Shown one piece after another: positions 24,429-32,109 of a DNA stretch of 64,000 nt (position 1 is the stretch's first letter; each line of letters opens with the position of its first letter). Made by a program: the position numbers and the translations under genes. Location of the stretch: NCBI RefSeq assembly GCF_014647675.1, contig NZ_BMPQ01000005.1, forward strand, positions 117,340 to 181,339. Reading direction: 5' to 3'. Source of the DNA: Streptomyces flaveus. Lineage in GTDB: Bacteria; Actinomycetota; Actinomycetes; Streptomycetales; Streptomycetaceae. A model generated the notes under the pieces. That model did not search any database, had not been told where the DNA came from, and saw only the letters and a program-made list of their open reading frames with translations.

Positions 24429-25175
24429 ATGACCAAGCCTGTCCCCAACTCCCCCACAACCGCTGTCTCCTCGCCCTCCGCCCCCTCGGGCGCCGCCCCC
24501 GCCACCCATCTCCTCGTGGTGGAGGACGACGTCGGCGTCCGCGACGTGCTCACCATGGCCCTGGAATTCCTCGGCTTCGAGGTGAGCTGCGCAGCCACCG
24601 GCCACCAGGCCCTGCGTCTCGTCACACGGCGCATCCCCGACCTCGTCCTGCTCGACGTCAACCTCCCCGACCTCGACGGCTTCGAGGTCTGCCGGACCCT
24701 GCGCGAACGGGACCTCACCATGCCCGTGCTGTTCCTCTCCGGACGCAGCGGGGTCGACGACCGGGTGCGCGGACTGGACGTGGGCGGCGACGACTTCGTC
24801 ACCAAGCCGTTCGAGCTGAAGGAGGTGGCGGCCCGTATCCGCGCCCTGCTGCGCCGCACTGCCGAACGGCCCACGCGTCGCCGCTGTCTGAGCGTCGGTC
24901 ATGTGCAACTCGATCCCGACGCACACCAGGTGTGGTCGGCCGGGCGCCCGGTCCGGCTCACCCCCACCGAATTCGCCCTGCTGCGCTATCTGCTGGAGAA
25001 CTCCGACCGGGTGCTGACCCGCTCCCAGATACAGGAGCGCGTCTGGAACCACCGCGACGAGAGTTCCGGCATCGTGGACACCTGCGTCTACTACCTGCGC
25101 CGCAAGCTGGGTGACCAGGACCAGTCACTCATCCGTACCGTCCGTGGGGTGGGCTACCGGCTGTCCGCGGTCTGA
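24429..25175 (+). CDS. OmpR/PhoB-family response regulator (orphan)
   Basis: A 248-aa response regulator. The receiver domain (about residues 30-145) has the pattern LVVEDDVGVRDVL, the phospho-site in LVLLDVNLPDLDGFEV, and VTKPFELKEVAARI. The winged-helix domain (about 155-245) shows LTPTEFALLRYLLENSDRVL and VYYLRRKLGDQDQSLIRTV. No histidine kinase gene is next to it: the downstream neighbour encodes a secreted aerolysin-like protein 155 bp away in the same direction, so that gene is a candidate target. The first 28 residues are Pro/Ser/Ala-rich and may be flexible. Confidence 0.93.
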   Translation: MTKPVPNSPTTAVSSPSAPSGAAPATHLLVVEDDVGVRDVLTMALEFLGFEVSCAATGHQALRLVTRRIPDLVLLDVNLPDLDGFEVCRTLRERDLTMPVLFLSGRSGVDDRVRGLDVGGDDFVTKPFELKEVAARIRALLRRTAERPTRRRCLSVGHVQLDPDAHQVWSAGRPVRLTPTEFALLRYLLENSDRVLTRSQIQERVWNHRDESSGIVDTCVYYLRRKLGDQDQSLIRTVRGVGYRLSAV

Positions 25176-25330
25176 CCGTCGAAGTCCGCGTCGTCCGCGT
25201 CGCGCCGCAACCTTCATCAAATCCTTATCCCGTACGGAGCGGTTCCGGATCCGCGCTCGCTTCACTGGGGCCGCGGCCTCCGCTCGGGGCTGCCTCCTTT
25301 GTTTCCCACCCCCACAGGGAGCACAGCAGC

Positions 25331-25945
25331 ATGTCCTCTGTACGGAAAAAAGTCGCGGCCGCCCTGGGCTCCGCGATCGCTCTGGCCGCCCTCGTCGTGG
25401 CCACCCCCGGCACCGCCATGGCCGACCACGAGGAACAGCCGACCGTCGCGCAGCTCCTCGAGCAGTGCAACAACGGCACGGACCGGTGCGAGTTCCATGT
25501 CGAGTCGGTCGAGAAGTACCTCGGCCCGGAGCAGCGGGTCACCTCCGACGCGTACAACTGCACGAGCGTCAACCAGAACCTGTCCAAGACGTGGTCGGAC
25601 ACCACGACGACCGGCACCTCGACGACCCAGACCATAGAGTTCGGCGGGGCCTTCGAGGCCTTCACCGCCGGGTTCAGCGTCGCCACCGGGAAGACCTGGG
25701 AGAAGTCCCACACCGAGACGCACACCGAGAGCCTGTGGGTCGGCCCGCAGAAGAAGGGCTGGCTCACCCACCGGGCGCACATGGTCAGGTCGCACGGCTA
25801 CTACCAGCTCAACTTCGGCGACCGTTACTACGGCCACTACATCTGGTACGTCAACGACGTGACGATGACCGGCATCGACCCCGACAACACGTACGGCGAG
25901 AGCCCCGTGTTCCGCGAGGCGGAGACGGGCTCCGGCGACTGCTGA
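25331..25945 (+). CDS. Secreted aerolysin/ETX-MTX2-like protein
   Basis: A 204-aa protein with a clear signal peptide (RKK, hydrophobic core 11-27, AMA cleavage near residue 32). The mature part has the Ser/Thr-rich amphipathic pattern of ETX/MTX2-type beta-pore-formers: SKTWSDTTTTGTSTTQTIEF, then FTAGFSVATGKTWEKSHTET, then VGPQKKGWLTHRA, consistent with a membrane-inserting beta-hairpin flanked by conserved Gly/Trp. Two Cys near the N-terminus (C57 and C64 by approximate count) may form a disulphide. An orphan response regulator lies upstream. The call is by sequence pattern, not by a database hit. Confidence 0.65.
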   Translation: MSSVRKKVAAALGSAIALAALVVATPGTAMADHEEQPTVAQLLEQCNNGTDRCEFHVESVEKYLGPEQRVTSDAYNCTSVNQNLSKTWSDTTTTGTSTTQTIEFGGAFEAFTAGFSVATGKTWEKSHTETHTESLWVGPQKKGWLTHRAHMVRSHGYYQLNFGDRYYGHYIWYVNDVTMTGIDPDNTYGESPVFREAETGSGDC

Positions 25946-25961
25946 GCACGCGGGCGAGATG

Positions 25962-25997
25962 ACAGTTCCCCGCGCCCTGTGAGGGGCGCGGGGCTGT
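25962..25997. terminator. Hairpin between convergent genes
   Basis: CCCCGCGCCC at 25968-25977 pairs with GGGGCGCGGGG at 25983-25993 across a short loop; outer bases ACAG and CTGT extend the stem. It is made from the same GGGGCGCGGGG core as the dispersed repeats at 38, 8556 and 49828. It lies between the aerolysin-like gene (+) and the histidine kinase gene (-). Confidence 0.65.
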
Positions 25998-26084
25998 GTC
26001 GATGTGCGGCTCCGCCGCGATGCACGACGGGGGAGCGACCAGCCACGACGCAACGGGTCCGCAGCCTGCGAACGACCCGCATTC

Positions 26085-27224
26085 CTACGCCTCGACGGTC
26101 GGCAACGTCACCTCGAAACGACAGCCCCCCGAGACGTTTCGTACGATCGCCCGGCCCTGGTGGGCCTCCACGATCCCGCGCACGATCGCGAGCCCGAGCC
26201 CCGCCCCCGCCGGGGGCGTACGCGCATGGGTCCCCCGCCACCCCGTGTCGAAGACGCGGGGAAGGTCCTCCTCGGGAATCCCCCCGCAACCGTCCGTCAC
26301 CGACAGCACAACCCCCTCCGGGGACCGGTGCGCGGAAACGGCCACCGTTCCGTCCGACGGCGTCCGCCGAATCGCGTTGACCAGCAGATTCCCCAGTACG
26401 CGACTCATCTCCTTGCCGTCGACCTCCACCGGCACCGGATCGATCCCGGCCCCCACCAGCCGCACACCGTGCTCACGGGCAAGCGCGTCCGCCCCCGCGA
26501 GCGCGTCCCCGACGAGGTCGTACACCGACATCCGTGAAGGGCTCAGCGCCAGCGCGCCGGCGTGGATGCGGGACAGTTCGAAGAGATCGCCGACCATGTC
26601 GTTGAGCCGCTCGACCTCGGTGCGGATCTGCCGCAGATACCGGTGCGGATCCGCCGCGACCCCGTCCTCCAGCGCCTCCGACATGGCGCGCAGTCCGGCC
26701 AGCGGGGTGCGCAGGTCGTGGGAGATCCAGGCGACGAGTTCGCGCCGGGAGGTCTCCAGGGCGCGTTCGCGGTCCCGGGACTCGTGGAGCTTCGCGCTGG
26801 TGGCCGCCAACTCCCGGCTCAGTGCGTCGAGTTCGGCGGTCGCGTGCCCTGTTGGCGCGGCGAAGTCGCCGCCGTCGCCGAAGGAGCGGGCGGCGAGCGT
26901 GAGCGCCCGGCTGCGGGCGACCACCCAGCGGCCCAGGAGCATCGCCGTCGCCAGGGAGACCACGGCCGCCATCGCGACGACGGTCGTCACGACGGTGAGG
27001 TCGTGATCGTTCAGGAACATCGCCTGCGCCACCGCCAGTGTTCCGGCGAGCATCGCGGTCACGGCGACGGCGGTGACCACGGACAGCGAGACGGTCAGGG
27101 ACCGCCGCCGGACGAACCACAGCGTGAGTGCCCCGAACAGCCCGGCGGCCGCCGCCCCGAGGAAGGCGAAGAAGGCGATGAGGAGTATGTCCTGCATGGG
27201 GGGTATTTCCTCCATGGCGATCAT
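26085..27224 (-). CDS. Sensor histidine kinase
   Basis: A 379-aa membrane histidine kinase. Four hydrophobic segments fall within about residues 10-150, with little outside sequence, then a HAMP-like linker, the DHp helix with ELVAWISHDLRTPLAGLRAM (His near residue 182), and a C-terminal ATPase domain with the N-box LLVNAIRRTP and GAGLGLAIVRGIVEAHQG. The small extracytoplasmic part suggests intramembrane sensing. Its ATG at 27224 uses the last base of the TGA of the response-regulator gene (TGATG), so the two are translationally coupled. The stimulus is unknown. Confidence 0.93.
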   Translation of the reverse strand: MIAMEEIPPMQDILLIAFFAFLGAAAAGLFGALTLWFVRRRSLTVSLSVVTAVAVTAMLAGTLAVAQAMFLNDHDLTVVTTVVAMAAVVSLATAMLLGRWVVARSRALTLAARSFGDGGDFAAPTGHATAELDALSRELAATSAKLHESRDRERALETSRRELVAWISHDLRTPLAGLRAMSEALEDGVAADPHRYLRQIRTEVERLNDMVGDLFELSRIHAGALALSPSRMSVYDLVGDALAGADALAREHGVRLVGAGIDPVPVEVDGKEMSRVLGNLLVNAIRRTPSDGTVAVSAHRSPEGVVLSVTDGCGGIPEEDLPRVFDTGWRGTHARTPPAGAGLGLAIVRGIVEAHQGRAIVRNVSGGCRFEVTLPTVEA

Positions 27225-27985
27225 CAGCCCTCCCCTCCGTCGGAAACACCGGCCGCGTCGGCACCGGCCGTGTCGAAGCGGTACCCCACCCCCCACACCG
27301 TCTGGATCAGCGCGGGCCGCGCCGGATCCGTCTCGATCTTGGCGCGCAGTCTGCGGACATGGACGGTGACCGTGGAGAGGTCGCCGAAGTCCCAGCCCCA
27401 GACCTCGCGCATCAGCTCCTCACGGCTGTACGCGTGTCCGGGGTTCCGCAGGAAGAAGGCGAGGAGGTCGAACTCGCGGACGGTGAGGGCGAGTTCCGTA
27501 CCGTCCTTGGTGGCGCGGCGGCCCTCCGGGTCCACGCTGAGTCCGGCCGCGCGCAGCAGCCCGCGCGGCTCGGCGGAGGGCCGGCTGCGGCGCAGTACGG
27601 ACTCGACGCGCAGGACCAGCTCGCGGGGGCTGAACGGCTTGGTGACGTAGTCGTCGGCGCCCACCTCCAGGCCGAGGATCCGGTCGTCCTCGTCGCCGCG
27701 GGCGGTCAGCATGATCACGGGTACGGGACCCCGCCCGCGCATCCGGCGGCACACCTCAAGGCCGTCCATTCCGGGCAGCATCAGGTCCAGTACGACCAGG
27801 TCGGGCCAGTGCGCGGTGGCCTGCGCGAGCGCGGCGGGGCCGTCGACGGCGCGGTCCACGACGTATCCGGCGCGGTCGAGGTAGCCCGAGACGATCTCGG
27901 CGACGGTGGGGTCGTCGTCGACGACGAGGACGCGGGTCCCGGAGTGGCCGTGGTTGTCGTGCGGCTGCGGCTGCGGCTGGTGCAT
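27224..27985 (-). CDS. OmpR/PhoB-family response regulator
   Basis: A 253-aa response regulator, partner of the downstream kinase. The receiver domain (about residues 18-130) has LVVDDDPTVAEIVSGYLD, the phospho-site in LVVLDLMLPGMDGLEV, and VTKPFSPRELVLRV; the winged helix (about 155-240) has LTVREFDLLAFFLRNPGHAY and VHVRRLRAKIETDPARP. The first 14 residues are His/Gln/Pro-rich. It is divergent from the GT2 gene across a 153-bp spacer that contains two copies of TTCGTAAGGAG, possibly recognition sites for this regulator. Confidence 0.93.
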   Translation of the reverse strand: MHQPQPQPHDNHGHSGTRVLVVDDDPTVAEIVSGYLDRAGYVVDRAVDGPAALAQATAHWPDLVVLDLMLPGMDGLEVCRRMRGRGPVPVIMLTARGDEDDRILGLEVGADDYVTKPFSPRELVLRVESVLRRSRPSAEPRGLLRAAGLSVDPEGRRATKDGTELALTVREFDLLAFFLRNPGHAYSREELMREVWGWDFGDLSTVTVHVRRLRAKIETDPARPALIQTVWGVGYRFDTAGADAAGVSDGGEG

Positions 27986-28138
27986 GTCGTCAGGGTCGCA
28001 CCAGGGGTGCGCGGATGTCCTGCCCCGCTTCGTCCGTCCTTGATTCGTAAGGAGATGCGGGCGGATTGCGAGGCGGCGGACCGACGTCCGTGTTTCGTAA
28101 GGAGCCGCTGTCTGTTATGTCCGCTTCACGTTCGTACT

Positions 28139-28885
28139 GTGAAAGCCGTGTACCCCAACCCCGCCACGAAACCCGACGTCGATGTCGTCCTCCCGTGCCT
28201 GAACGAAGCCGCCGCGCTCCCCTGGGTGCTGGCCCTCATCCCCGAGGGCTGGCGCGCGCTCGTCGTGGACAACGGTTCCACCGACGGCTCCGCCGACGTG
28301 GCCCGCGACCTCGGCGCGAGAGTCGTCCACGAGGAGCGGCGCGGCTTCGGGGCGGCCTGCCACGCGGGGCTGCTCGCCGCCACCGCGGACATCGTCTGCT
28401 TCTGCGACTGCGACGCCTCGCTCGACCCGTCCCTGCTCGTGCCCTTCGTACGCGAGATCCGTGACGGCGAGGCCGACCTGGTGCTCGGGCGGCGGCGCCC
28501 GCAGGGCCGTGGCGCCTGGCCGGCACACGCCCGCGCGGGCAATCTCGCGCTGTCCCGGATGCTCCGCCGCCGCACCGGCGTACGCCTGCACGACCTCGGC
28601 CCCCTGCGCGCCGCCCGCCGCGAGGGCCTCCTCGGCCTCGGGCTCACGGACCGCCGCAGCGGCTATCCCCTGCAGATGGTCGTCCGCGCCGCCGACGCCG
28701 GCTGGCGCATCGCCGAGCACGACGTCCCGTATCTGCCGCGCACCGGCACCTCCAAGGTCACCGGCACCTGGCGCGGGACCTGGCACGCGGTACGGGACAT
28801 GCGCCGGGTGCTGACGGAGCAGCCCGCTTACGCCACCAGCCAAGGCCCCGGCCAAGGACCCTTCCAAGGAGGAGCCCACCGATGA
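28139..28885 (+). CDS. Family 2 glycosyltransferase
   Basis: A 248-aa GT-A enzyme. Motifs are DVVLPCLNEAAALPWVL near the start, VVDNGSTDGSADVARDLGA, the metal-binding DCDASLD in place of DxD, and LVLGRRRP. The family transfers sugars or polyprenyl-linked sugars using nucleotide-sugar donors. Its stop overlaps the start of the DUF2064 gene (ATGA), and a methyltransferase gene follows with the same overlap, so these three are one operon. The GTG at 28139 (another GTG follows at 28148) begins right before the first strand. Confidence 0.87.
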   Translation: MKAVYPNPATKPDVDVVLPCLNEAAALPWVLALIPEGWRALVVDNGSTDGSADVARDLGARVVHEERRGFGAACHAGLLAATADIVCFCDCDASLDPSLLVPFVREIRDGEADLVLGRRRPQGRGAWPAHARAGNLALSRMLRRRTGVRLHDLGPLRAARREGLLGLGLTDRRSGYPLQMVVRAADAGWRIAEHDVPYLPRTGTSKVTGTWRGTWHAVRDMRRVLTEQPAYATSQGPGQGPFQGGAHR

Positions 28886-29562
28886 CCACCCTGCTCGTCA
28901 TCGCCAAGGAACCGCGACCCGGACGCGTGAAGACCCGCCTCACCCCGCCGTACACGCCCGAGGAGGCGGCGGCGCTCGCCGAGGCCGCTCTGGCCGACAC
29001 CCTGAGCGCGGTGCTCGCGACACCCGCGGACCGGCGGGTCCTGGTGCTCGACGGGAAGCCGGGGCCATGGCTGCCGCCCGGCGTCGAGGTGGTCCCGCAG
29101 TGCGCGGGCGGACTCGACGAACGGCTGGCCGCGGCGTTCGCGGACTGCGTCGGACCGACGCTGCTCATCGGCATGGACACCCCGCAGGTGACCGCCGAAC
29201 TCCTCACGTCCGGGGCCGACTTCACGGACTGCGACGCCTGGTTCGGGCCCGCGGAGGACGGCGGCTTCTGGGCGCTGGGGCTCGCCGACCCGGACCCCGC
29301 GCTGCTGCGTGGCGTACCGATGTCGACGCCCACGACAGGAGCCGTGCAGCGGGCCCGGCTCACCGCCGCCGGACTGCGCGTACGAGATCTGCCGCGGCTG
29401 CGGGACGTCGACACGGCGTACGACGCCTGGCTGGTCGCCGAGCAGGTCATGGTTCAGGGGCAGGGCAGCCGGTTCGCGGCGGAGTACGAGCGGGTGGGGG
29501 CGGGCGTGCGGCGGGCAGGCGTGGAGCGACCGGACGTCGAGCGATCGGTCGTGGGGCGATGA
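28882..29562 (+). CDS. DUF2064 (TIGR04282) nucleotidyl/glycosyltransferase-like protein
   Basis: A 226-aa protein of the DUF2064/TIGR04282 family, structurally GT-A-like, seen next to GT2 genes. Signature segments: LVIAKEPRPGRVKTRLTPPY near the N-terminus (the KTRL loop resembles a phosphate-binding motif), PTLLIGMDTPQVT with the DTPQ motif, and GPAEDGGFWALGL. Members sit in glycan, hopanoid-like or arsenosugar pathways; the reaction is often unproven. Coupled by ATGA overlaps to the GT2 gene before it and the methyltransferase after it. Confidence 0.88.
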   Translation: MTTLLVIAKEPRPGRVKTRLTPPYTPEEAAALAEAALADTLSAVLATPADRRVLVLDGKPGPWLPPGVEVVPQCAGGLDERLAAAFADCVGPTLLIGMDTPQVTAELLTSGADFTDCDAWFGPAEDGGFWALGLADPDPALLRGVPMSTPTTGAVQRARLTAAGLRVRDLPRLRDVDTAYDAWLVAEQVMVQGQGSRFAAEYERVGAGVRRAGVERPDVERSVVGR

Positions 29563-30377
29563 GCACGGCGAGCGCGACGAGTACGAGTACGAGTACGGAT
29601 ACGGGTGCGGGTACGGCGACCGCGTGGTGTGTCGACCCGTACGCGGACGCCCTCCGCGACGGGCGCGGCCCGCTCTTCCTCCGCCGTACCGACGGATGGC
29701 TGCTCCCGCTGGAGGTCGAGCGGTGGTGTGCGCGGGCCGACGCCGCCGATCTGTCCGCGCTGCGGCGGTGCGAAGGGGCCGTACTGGATGTGGGCTGCGG
29801 ACCCGGGCGGCTGGTCGCGGCGCTCGCCCTGCGGGGGCGGACCGTGCTCGGGATCGACGTCAGCGAGGCGGCCGTCGCACACACCGTCCGGCTCGGCGGG
29901 CAGGCGTTGCGCCGGTCGGTGTTCGAGCCGTTGCCGGGGGAGGGCCGCTGGGACACGGCGCTGCTCATCGACGGGAACATCGGGATCGGCGGCGACCCGG
30001 ACGCCCTGCTGCGCCGGATCGCCCAACTCCTCGCTCCGGGCGGCCTGTTGATCGCCGAGACCGCGCCCGTGGACATCGACGAGCAGGTGCAGGTCCATGT
30101 CACCGACGCCCAGGGAGCCGCGGGAACCCCGTTCCCCTGGGCCCGGCTCGGCAGCCGCGCCCTGCTGAGGCGCGCACGCCGGCTCGGCTGGCGTACGGAC
30201 GGTGCAGACGGTACGGCCGGTCAGTGGACGGCGGACGGCCGCTGCTTCGTGGCCCTGCGCCGCGCCCGCACCGAACGGATCAGCATCCACAGCGCCGACA
30301 CCCCGAACAGCGCGGCCGTCATCAGCAGCCAGCGGGCCAGGAACACATCTCCTGACGAGCCGGTGGACGCCTCGTAA
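29559..30377 (+). CDS. SAM-dependent methyltransferase of the GT2/DUF2064 operon
   Basis: A 272-aa methyltransferase. Motif I is AVLDVGCGPGRLVAALALRG (about residues 72-91), followed by VLGIDVSEAAV and, later, LLAPGGLLIAETAP. The N-terminus begins with a Ser/Thr tract (codons in a GAGTAC-like microrepeat, 29578-29604), which is likely unstructured. The C-terminal 50 residues, after CFVALRRAR, overlap by 157 bp the 3' end of the convergent membrane-protein gene and look atypical, so the tail may be an extension by loss of a stop. Coupled by ATGA to DUF2064. Confidence 0.85.
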   Translation: MSTASATSTSTSTDTGAGTATAWCVDPYADALRDGRGPLFLRRTDGWLLPLEVERWCARADAADLSALRRCEGAVLDVGCGPGRLVAALALRGRTVLGIDVSEAAVAHTVRLGGQALRRSVFEPLPGEGRWDTALLIDGNIGIGGDPDALLRRIAQLLAPGGLLIAETAPVDIDEQVQVHVTDAQGAAGTPFPWARLGSRALLRRARRLGWRTDGADGTAGQWTADGRCFVALRRARTERISIHSADTPNSAAVISSQRARNTSPDEPVDAS

Positions 30378-30733
30378 CGCCGCTCCACCCGCCCGCTGAT
30401 CAGCGGGAACCACACCAGCAGGAGCAGTCCGGACAGGGCCGCCGGGACGCGCACGAACATCAGCCACTCCCGGCGTCCGACCGCCCCGAGCGCCGTCCCG
30501 ACGACCCGGTCGGCAACGGCGTACAACGGCAGCAGCACCAGGTCGTGCAGCAGCGCCGCCCCGACCATCCACATCAGTACGCCCCACCAGTCCCCCGCGA
30601 GCAGCTGTACGCCGGCATACGCGACGAGCGCGAACGAGCAGGCGAGGAGCAGGAGTTGGAGAGGGCTCTCGCCGTACCAGCGGCGCCACCGGTTCCGTAC
30701 GCTCGTCATGCGTCCGTGCATTCGTACGTGCAT
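30221..30733 (-). CDS. Membrane protein of the molybdopterin-oxidoreductase operon
   Basis: A 170-aa membrane protein with four hydrophobic helices (about residues 25-45, 48-68, 93-112 and 130-150) and charged ends. No family name comes to mind. GAGGAG lies 8 bases before the ATG at 30733, and the gene starts 11 bp after the stop of the molybdopterin oxidoreductase gene, so it is in the same transcript. Its last 157 bp run antisense to the methyltransferase tail. The Arg/Lys-rich C-terminus contains the repeated R of RARRRATKQRP. Confidence 0.8.
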   Translation of the reverse strand: MHVRMHGRMTSVRNRWRRWYGESPLQLLLLACSFALVAYAGVQLLAGDWWGVLMWMVGAALLHDLVLLPLYAVADRVVGTALGAVGRREWLMFVRVPAALSGLLLLVWFPLISGRVERRYEASTGSSGDVFLARWLLMTAALFGVSALWMLIRSVRARRRATKQRPSAVH

Positions 30734-30744
30734 CGCAGGGCTCC

Positions 30745-31995
30745 TCACAGGTCTCCGAACGTCAGCCGGGCCACCCACTTGGTGTTCAGCACTCCGGGTG
30801 CGGCGGGGACGATGATGCGCGCCGGGTAGCCGTGGTCGGGGGTCAGCGGCTCGCCGTTGACATACAGGGCGAGCAGCGAGCGCGGGTCGCGGACCTGGTT
30901 GTCGCGCAGGGCGGCCCGCCGGAAGGAACCCGCACGCTGGAGCGACTCCACGAACAGATCGGGCTCCTGGCCCCGGTCGTACCCCGCCAACTCCGCCAGA
31001 TCCCGCAGCCGTACGCCTCGCCACCACTGGTCGCCCGTCGACCAGCCCTCCACACAGGCGATGGGCAACGCCGCGCTGTACAGGGGCAGTTCATGGAGCT
31101 GGGCCCGGCTGAGCCGGACCGTACGACGCCCTTCGACTACGAGCCGCCACGCCTCCTCACTCGTCTCGGTCGCCCGGATCCCCACGGCCGCGGCCGTCTT
31201 GTTGATCTGGAAGCCGCCGGGTCCCGAGCCCGGGTTGGCACCACCGTGCGGCGCGAGCACCGCCGTTCGACGCAGGGGCCCGTCGAAGTTCTGCCCCACG
31301 GTCGTGACGAACAGGAACAGCGAAGAGCCACCGACGAATCCAAGCGCCCCACGCCGGGAGACGGTGGGCGCGTCGGGCCGGGGTGACACCAACTCCCCCT
31401 GTTCTTCGCACTGTTGGCTCTGTTGGCCCCCTTCGCGTTGCCGGATGTTACGCAGCACCGTCGGCGTCTTCAGCACTGTGTGCGCGACGAAGGCGGCGAA
31501 GAACACCCAGGCGCCGTAGAAGTGCAGGGGGTAGAAGGAGCCGGGGAAGAGGTAGTCCAGCTGGACGTTCAGCACACCCGTGACGAACTCGAACAGCGCG
31601 CTTGCGACCAGTACGAGCAGCGAGAGCCGTTCCAGCGCGTGGCCGAGCGAGCGCGCGGGCGGCAGCTCGAAGAGCTTCGGAATGACCGACCACAGCTTGG
31701 CGAGGAGTACGGGGATCAGGGCGATGCCGAGCGTGACGTGCGTGCCCTGGTTGAGGCGGTACAGCCAGGGCGGGTCGGTGGGCCAGGCGAAGAGGTAGAA
31801 GCCGAGGAGGCCCTTGTCCGGGGTCTTGTCGTTGACCGGCGAGAGGTTCGGGTTGTACGCGGCGTACGACACGAGGCCCGTCACGAACAGGACGGTGAGC
31901 CCGGCGAGCAGCACGACACCGAGCAGCGAGGTGAGCCGGGGGCCGCGCAGGGGGCTGCGCCAGAAGGCGGGGGAGGTGGGGAGCCGTTCGCTCAT
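30745..31995 (-). CDS. Membrane-bound molybdopterin-dependent oxidoreductase (sulfite-oxidase-like)
   Basis: A 416-aa protein in two parts. The N-terminal 190 residues hold four membrane helices with spaced His (for example near GTHVTLGIALIPVL and FYPLHFYGAWVFF), like a cytochrome b561-type heme anchor. After a hydrophilic linker, SRRGALGFVGGSSLFLF forms a twin-Arg-like internal segment, and the C-terminal 200 residues are the sulfite-oxidase molybdopterin domain, including the likely Mo-ligand Cys in PIACVEGWSTGDQWWRGVRL and NGEPLTPDHGYPARIIVP. Substrate unknown. Its gene is divergent from the GT-C-like gene, with the membrane-protein gene following. Confidence 0.85.
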   Translation of the reverse strand: MSERLPTSPAFWRSPLRGPRLTSLLGVVLLAGLTVLFVTGLVSYAAYNPNLSPVNDKTPDKGLLGFYLFAWPTDPPWLYRLNQGTHVTLGIALIPVLLAKLWSVIPKLFELPPARSLGHALERLSLLVLVASALFEFVTGVLNVQLDYLFPGSFYPLHFYGAWVFFAAFVAHTVLKTPTVLRNIRQREGGQQSQQCEEQGELVSPRPDAPTVSRRGALGFVGGSSLFLFVTTVGQNFDGPLRRTAVLAPHGGANPGSGPGGFQINKTAAAVGIRATETSEEAWRLVVEGRRTVRLSRAQLHELPLYSAALPIACVEGWSTGDQWWRGVRLRDLAELAGYDRGQEPDLFVESLQRAGSFRRAALRDNQVRDPRSLLALYVNGEPLTPDHGYPARIIVPAAPGVLNTKWVARLTFGDL

Positions 31996-32109
31996 GCCCC
32001 GACGGTAGGCCGGTACGGGCGGGCCGAGAGGGGCTGGACTCATGACGAAACGCTGACGTCCGTGCTGGCCGGGACGCCACGGGGTGGCTTCCGCCCTAGC
32101 GTTTCCGCT

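Noticed and set aside
29578..29604. GAGTAC-type microrepeat as a phase-variable tract
   Set aside because: Three imperfect units only, in codons for a Ser/Thr tract; likely just low-complexity coding DNA.
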